From Clostridia bacterium (GTDB taxonomy: Bacteria; Bacillota_A; Clostridia; Oscillospirales; CAG-272), in the NCBI GenBank assembly GCA_017547395.1, contig JAFYPS010000088.1, forward strand, positions 1-8,632: 8,632 nt of DNA, in the 5' to 3' direction. Below, one piece after another: positions 5,541 to 8,632 of this stretch. Below the pieces are notes generated by a model. That model saw only the letters and a program-made list of their open reading frames with translations, ran no database searches and was not told the origin of the DNA. Each line of letters begins with the position of its first letter. Position 1 is the first letter of the stretch. The translations under genes were made by a program, and so were the position numbers.

Positions 5541-6557
5541 TCAAAGTTCTATCGGCGCCTTGAAGTCGATGTCAAAGCCGCAAGCTGCAAGAACAAGCTT
5601 CTGGAGCTGAAGCTCGTATTCGTAGGTGTAGGGGTTTTCCTTTGTGCCCATAATGTAGTCATAGAGGTCGTTCACCATTACGTCGTAACGTCCTGTGGGC
5701 TTTGCAATCGGGATAACGGCTTTTATGTGCTTATACGCCTCGGTGCCGGTCATACGTCTGTCAGAGAAGGTCATTTCCGGAGGCTCAAGGGGCTTGATTT
5801 CAACGGAACCCTGTCTGCCGCAGATAACGAACTGACGGCGGTCGTGTCCGTTTACTTCTGTGGAGTTAACGCGAACGGTTGCAACGTATTTCGGGTACTT
5901 GAGAAGAGCAAAGGTGTTGTCAAGCACGCCTTCCATAATAAAGTCGGAGTGATGGTTGACGGGGATGATCTCATCGGGAGTACCTGCAATTCTGAAAATG
6001 AGGTCGATAAGGTGGCATCCGAGCCAGAACATAACACCGCCCTTGAAGCCCGAAAGCAGTTTGTTAACGCGCATATCGTGCATTGTGCTCATTTCGGTGC
6101 CGATACCGGTAAGCTCGCCGATGCGGCCGTCGTTTATGAGGTCGTGAGCGTAGAGAACGGCGGGGTTGTAGCGGTACATATAACCGAGCTGAACAACAAG
6201 ACCTTTTCTCTTTGCATCGCGGAGCAGCTTTTCGTAAGCAACGATGTCCTCTCCGCCCGGCTTGTCAAGGTGAACGTGAACACCGTGGTCGATGCAGCGC
6301 TGAGCTGCAGCAACACTGTCAAGCTCATATCCTTCGCAAAGCACGAGTTTAAGATCGGGTACTGCAAAAAGCTCTTCCTCTGTCATAACGGGAACGTCGC
6401 CGTATACTTTGTCGCCGATAAAGGATTTTGCGACTTCCTCGTTTTCGGGAACTATGCCGACAACTTCGAAAAGTTCGGGGAATTTTTTAATCGCCTCAAG
6501 CTTTGCACGGCTGTGGTCATGTCTTGTGCCGATATGGCCGACTTTGATTCTTTCCAT
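5541..6557 (-). CDS. Gfo/Idh/MocA-family oxidoreductase
   Basis: 338-residue predicted NAD(P)-dependent sugar or sugar-derivative dehydrogenase, cytoplasmic. An N-terminal Rossmann domain (about 1-125) begins KVGHIGTRHDHS and includes HLDKP (96-100), the DKP form of the family EKP motif with the catalytic lysine K99. The C-terminal alpha/beta domain (about 128-338) contains GGVMFWLGCHLIDL (173-186) with the conserved H182 and D185. Two departures are visible: the second glycine of the nucleotide loop (GTG in most members) is R12, and the aspartate four residues before the catalytic histidine is W178. Length is normal. The ATG at 6557 is preceded by AGGAG (6565-6569), 7 nt away. It has its own promoter and is followed by three hairpins. 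Substrate unknown; no sugar transporter or kinase is adjacent. Confidence 0.88.
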   Translation of the reverse strand: MERIKVGHIGTRHDHSRAKLEAIKKFPELFEVVGIVPENEEVAKSFIGDKVYGDVPVMTEEELFAVPDLKLVLCEGYELDSVAAAQRCIDHGVHVHLDKPGGEDIVAYEKLLRDAKRKGLVVQLGYMYRYNPAVLYAHDLINDGRIGELTGIGTEMSTMHDMRVNKLLSGFKGGVMFWLGCHLIDLIFRIAGTPDEIIPVNHHSDFIMEGVLDNTFALLKYPKYVATVRVNSTEVNGHDRRQFVICGRQGSVEIKPLEPPEMTFSDRRMTGTEAYKHIKAVIPIAKPTGRYDVMVNDLYDYIMGTKENPYTYEYELQLQKLVLAACGFDIDFKAPIEL

Positions 6558-6593
6558 AGTGCATCTCCTGAATATTAAAATATTATCATCTTG

Positions 6594-6622
6594 ATTTTAT
6601 TACAGTTTGGATATGGTGTCAA
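6594..6622 (-). promoter_or_regulatory. Promoter of the Gfo/Idh/MocA gene
   Basis: On the minus strand, a perfect TTGACA (6622-6617) is followed after 17 bp by TAAAAT (6599-6594). The predicted start near 6587 gives a 30-nt leader carrying the AGGAG site. Confidence 0.85.
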
Positions 6623-6623
6623 G

Positions 6624-6640
6624 TGCAAACATATTGCAAA
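6624..6640 (-). repeat. TTTGCA direct repeat next to the Gfo/Idh/MocA promoter, possible operator
   Basis: On the minus strand, TTTGCA occurs at 6640-6635 and again at 6629-6624. The copies are 11 bp apart, about one helical turn, and end one base before the -35 hexamer. This is where a class-II-type activator such as an AraC-family protein would bind. TTTGCA is also fairly common inside genes of this window, so the site is only a candidate. Confidence 0.35.
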
Positions 6641-6663
6641 AAACTCTTTATTTTCGTATAAAG
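6638..6663 (-). terminator. Weak AT-rich hairpin after the winged-helix regulator gene
   Basis: On the minus strand, CTTTAT (6663-6658) pairs with ATAAAG (6651-6646) around a 6-nt loop and is followed by AGTTTTTT. Wobble and A-U pairs can extend it outward. It lies 25 nt after the regulator stop codon and just upstream of the dehydrogenase promoter. Low GC makes it a weak candidate; the opposite strand also ends in a T-run. Confidence 0.45.
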
Positions 6664-6687
6664 GACTCTTTTTTACAACGCGCTCTG

Positions 6688-7257
6688 TCATACAAGTTCT
6701 ATCGGATAAATCAGCGAGTAGCCTTCGCCGCGCTTTGATTTTATAACGTCATAGGGACATATTTTTTTCAGTTTGCGCCTTAAGTAGTGCATATAGACGT
6801 CGACGACGTTGCTGTCCGCATCCTCAAACAGCTTTGCGGCATCCTCACGCGAGAGAAGGGGAGTTTTTTTCAGCATCAGGAGAAGTGCAAGCTCTTTTTC
6901 TGACAGGCGTACGTCTTTTGAGTCCGCGGTTGCCTTTCGGGTGCTCACGCTTACGCTAATGCCGAGAGCTTTCGCCTTTTTGTCGGGGAGAAGCCTTTCT
7001 TTTACCGCGCTTAAAAGCGTTTGCACTCCTATCGGTCGCGGAATAAAGCAGGAAACCCGCTTTGACTGAGCATCGCTATAGGAAAAGCCTATACTGCCGC
7101 TTGGCGGCTCTTCTTTGCAAAAGTCAAGGTCGACTATATTGAGTCTTGTCTCTGAAGAAAAGGAGTGCGCCTGCTCGGACGAAAATCCTGCCTCGAAAAG
7201 TTCGAGAATAAGAAAACGGGCGAGAAGACTGTCATTCGTAACAATGCAAATGTCCAT
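6688..7257 (-). CDS. Winged-helix (OmpR-type) transcriptional regulator with a degenerate receiver domain
   Basis: 189 residues. The C-terminal half (about 112-187) is a clear OmpR/PhoB DNA-binding domain: LSEKELALLLMLKK, then the recognition helix SNVVDVYMHYLRRKL (149-163), then the wing VIKSKRGEGYSLIYP (171-185). The N-terminal about 90 residues look like a receiver that has lost about a quarter of its length. MDICIVTND gives strand 1 with N8-D9 instead of two acids, and IVDLD (41-45) offers D43 as a possible phospho-acceptor. FIPRPIGV (71-78) has Arg where the invariant Lys of the KP motif belongs. The region between strands 2 and 3 is nearly absent. The start at 7257 is chosen over the longer frame from 7311 because AGGAG lies 6 nt before it and the promoter -10 falls inside the longer frame. 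No histidine kinase is adjacent. It is divergent from the AraC-family gene. Confidence 0.88.
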   Translation of the reverse strand: MDICIVTNDSLLARFLILELFEAGFSSEQAHSFSSETRLNIVDLDFCKEEPPSGSIGFSYSDAQSKRVSCFIPRPIGVQTLLSAVKERLLPDKKAKALGISVSVSTRKATADSKDVRLSEKELALLLMLKKTPLLSREDAAKLFEDADSNVVDVYMHYLRRKLKKICPYDVIKSKRGEGYSLIYPIELV

Positions 7258-7263
7258 ATGTGG

Positions 7264-7268
7264 CTCCT
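7264..7268 (-). promoter_or_regulatory. Ribosome binding site fixing the regulator start at 7257
   Basis: AGGAG within AAAGGAGCCACAT lies 6 nt before the ATG at 7257. The alternative ATG at 7311 has no such site and lies upstream of the predicted transcription start. Confidence 0.85.
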
Positions 7269-7289
7269 TTACGTACAATTTCTGTTTAT

Positions 7290-7318
7290 AATTTAATATT
7301 TTTCGGCGCAAATGTCAA
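7290..7318 (-). promoter_or_regulatory. Promoter of the winged-helix regulator gene
   Basis: On the minus strand, a perfect TTGACA (7318-7313) is followed after 17 bp by TAAATT (7295-7290), a weaker -10. Start would be near 7283. The -35 region lies within CTTGACATTTGC, nearly identical to the sequence around the -35 of the divergent AraC-family promoter. Confidence 0.7.
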
Positions 7319-7353
7319 GTTTGTCCAGCCGATATGTAAAAATGTTCAAAAGT

Positions 7354-7367
7354 CTTGCATTTGCAAG
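7354..7367. promoter_or_regulatory. Palindrome over the AraC-family -35, candidate operator
   Basis: CTTGCA-TT-TGCAAG is a perfect 6+6 inverted repeat that overlaps the -35 hexamer TTGCAT (7355-7360). A protein bound here would block or modulate the plus-strand promoter. The regulator that binds is unknown; autoregulation by one of the two divergent regulators is an inference. Confidence 0.45.
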
Positions 7368-7383
7368 CCTTTTTTGTTATAAT
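7355..7383 (+). promoter_or_regulatory. Promoter of the AraC-family regulator gene
   Basis: TTGCAT (7355-7360) lies 17 bp before a perfect TATAAT (7378-7383), which is preceded by TGT to form an extended -10. Start near 7390 gives a leader of about 33 nt with AAAGGAAG before the ATG at 7423. Confidence 0.85.
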
Positions 7384-7422
7384 TGAAATAGTTAAAATTG
7401 TAACATATTAAAAGGAAGCGTT

Positions 7423-8244
7423 ATGGAAGAATATATCGGTTTGCAAACTGAAAACGAAGAGCGCGACAAACTTCCGATTTCACCGCTTGAGTTTGGAAAC
7501 GGTGTGAAATCTCTTTCGGGCGGCGACGGGCATCTTGTTATCTGTATCAAAGAGGGAAGCGCGATGCTTTCGGGCGAGGACGGCGACGAAGAGCTTTTTT
7601 GCGGCACGCTTGTTTTTGCGCGCAGAGGTGTGAAAATCGAGCTTTCCGAAAAGAGCGAGGATTTTTCGGTAGAGTACGTTCTTTTTGATGCGAGCGAGGA
7701 CTTTCTTGATCATCTCGAGCTTTCGGATATCGCAATAGGCGAGGCGGGAGAGGGTGCGACACTCTCCTCCGTCACAAAGATGAGTCCGTATGCGCTTGAA
7801 TATTATCACGACCGCCTCCGCATATGTGCGGCGGTGTACGGTGTGCTTGCAAAGATTGCGAGAGAGGGAATGATAAGCCGTCTTGAACGCTTTGACACAC
7901 TTTCCGACAGACTTTCTCCCGCTATGCTCCAGATAGAGCAGAGATATATGGAATCACTTACCGTAAGAACGCTTGCGCACAGCTGCTCGATGAGCGAGGG
8001 CGCGTTTACCCGAAGCTTCAAACGCGTGTACGGTTGCACACCCGTTCAGTACCTTATCAGGGTGCGGCTTGAAGCGGCGAAAGAACTTCTTGCATCGACC
8101 GACCGCTCCTTTGAGGATATTGCAAAGGCGTGCGGGTTCAGGAGCGCAAAGTATTTCGGCGATATGCTGAAAAAGAATGAGCACGTTACTCCCCGCGAGC
8201 TTCGCGCTATGTATCAGGGTCTTACACAAATACGCTTTTTCTGA
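7423..8244 (+). CDS. AraC-family transcriptional regulator
   Basis: 273 residues. The C-terminal region (about 166-265) carries the two helix-turn-helix motifs of the AraC/XylS domain: LTVRTLAHSCSMSEGAFTRS (179-198) with FKRVYGCTPVQYL (199-211), then RSFEDIAKACGFRSAKYFGD (228-247) with VTPRELR (255-261). The N-terminal part (about 25-105) is strand-rich and compatible with a small cupin-like sensing domain, including a GTLVFARRG turn (61-69), but it is divergent and no ligand can be named. A helical linker lies at about 121-175. The ATG at 7423 has AAAGGAA upstream. It is divergent from the winged-helix regulator and just upstream of, and codirectional with, the pyruvate:ferredoxin oxidoreductase gene, which has its own promoter. 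Targets are unknown; autoregulation, the PFOR gene or the nearby dehydrogenase are possibilities. Confidence 0.92.
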   Translation: MEEYIGLQTENEERDKLPISPLEFGNGVKSLSGGDGHLVICIKEGSAMLSGEDGDEELFCGTLVFARRGVKIELSEKSEDFSVEYVLFDASEDFLDHLELSDIAIGEAGEGATLSSVTKMSPYALEYYHDRLRICAAVYGVLAKIAREGMISRLERFDTLSDRLSPAMLQIEQRYMESLTVRTLAHSCSMSEGAFTRSFKRVYGCTPVQYLIRVRLEAAKELLASTDRSFEDIAKACGFRSAKYFGDMLKKNEHVTPRELRAMYQGLTQIRFF

Positions 8245-8262
8245 CAAGCGTACAAATTTTTT
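8231..8262 (+). terminator. Intrinsic terminator overlapping the AraC-family stop codon
   Basis: TACGCTT (8231-8237) pairs with AAGCGTA (8246-8252). The 8-nt loop holds the TGA stop (8242-8244), and CAAATTTTTT follows. The stem is short and the T-tract starts four bases after it, so efficiency may be moderate. It would separate the regulator transcript from the next gene. Confidence 0.6.
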
Positions 8263-8317
8263 GACACTTTTGCCTTTAATTTCTGCGCTTTTTCCGTAAA
8301 ATTCAAGGGAATTACTA

Positions 8318-8346
8318 TTTACTTTTGAGCCTCTTGGTGTTATAAT
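8318..8346 (+). promoter_or_regulatory. Promoter of the pyruvate:ferredoxin oxidoreductase gene
   Basis: A perfect TATAAT (8341-8346) with the extended element TGT directly before it lies 17 bp after TTTACT (8318-8323). Start near 8353 gives a leader of about 60 nt ending in GGAGGT (8399-8404), a near-perfect ribosome binding site 8 nt before the ATG, consistent with strong expression. Confidence 0.8.
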
Positions 8347-8361
8347 GATTGGTGGCAATAA

Positions 8362-8632
<271 letters not shown>

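Noticed and set aside
5727..6578. Long plus-strand open frame (283 codons) antisense to the Gfo/Idh/MocA gene
   Set aside because: It lacks a recognisable domain and a good ribosome binding site, while the minus-strand frame has family motifs, a promoter and AGGAG. It is a shadow of codon bias.
6694..6705. 12-nt repeat AAGTTCTATCGG shared with 5544-5555, encoding PIEL at the C-termini of two unrelated proteins
   Set aside because: A 12-mer shared once within 8.6 kb is expected by chance, and the flanking sequence is unrelated.
7258..7311. N-terminal extension of the winged-helix regulator to the ATG at 7311
   Set aside because: The extension overlaps the promoter -10, lies upstream of the predicted transcription start, and lacks a ribosome binding site; AGGAG fits the ATG at 7257.
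8261..8266. TTGACA downstream of the AraC-family stop as a possible -35
   Set aside because: No -10-like hexamer lies 15-19 bp downstream; the nearest TTTAAT is only 8 bp away. The TATAAT at 8341 is served by TTTACT.

Overview
The window looks like a chromosomal segment of an anaerobic, low-to-moderate GC Firmicute, most likely a gut-type member of the Clostridia. This is an inference from several things: a pyruvate:ferredoxin oxidoreductase, a tandem glycine riboswitch in front of an AGCS symporter, strong AGGAG ribosome binding sites, TTGACA/TATAAT promoters with 16-17 bp spacers, and a TTG start codon. There is no phage, transposase, CRISPR array, tRNA or rRNA. Coding density is high. Five genes plus one partial gene lie on the minus strand (1-7257). 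The last two, one of them partial, lie on the plus strand (7423-8632).

Layout. At 1-566 (minus) is the N-terminal part of a sodium:alanine/glycine symporter that runs off the left edge. Its roughly 275-nt leader (567-841) carries a complete tandem glycine riboswitch and a hairpin directly before the ribosome binding site, with a consensus promoter at 848-876. At 906-4297 (minus) is a two-gene operon, an SbcD-like metallophosphoesterase (TTG start) followed 11 nt later by an SbcC/Rad50-like ATPase whose coiled-coil apex holds a hydrophobic hairpin instead of a zinc hook. At 4409-5395 (minus) is a PIG3-type quinone oxidoreductase followed by a strong terminator. The 145-bp gap at 5396-5540 is almost filled by three consecutive hairpins. 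At 5541-6557 (minus) is a Gfo/Idh/MocA-family dehydrogenase with changes at two conserved positions. At 6688-7257 (minus) is a winged-helix regulator with a shrunken receiver domain. The 165-bp gap at 7258-7422 holds divergent promoters for that regulator and for an AraC-family regulator (7423-8244, plus). Downstream on the plus strand, after a terminator and a new promoter, pyruvate:ferredoxin oxidoreductase begins at 8413 and runs off the right edge.

How the parts work together. The best-supported regulatory circuit is the glycine riboswitch controlling the amino-acid symporter in cis. The SbcD-like/SbcC-like pair should form one nuclease-ATPase complex, possibly tethered to the membrane. 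The two divergent regulators share a control region and may cross-regulate each other or the flanking dehydrogenase and PFOR genes, but nothing in the sequence proves targets. No clearly novel multi-gene system is visible. The most unusual items are the membrane hairpin in the SbcC-like protein, the atypical receiver, the dehydrogenase with the altered catalytic motif, and the triple-hairpin intergenic region.
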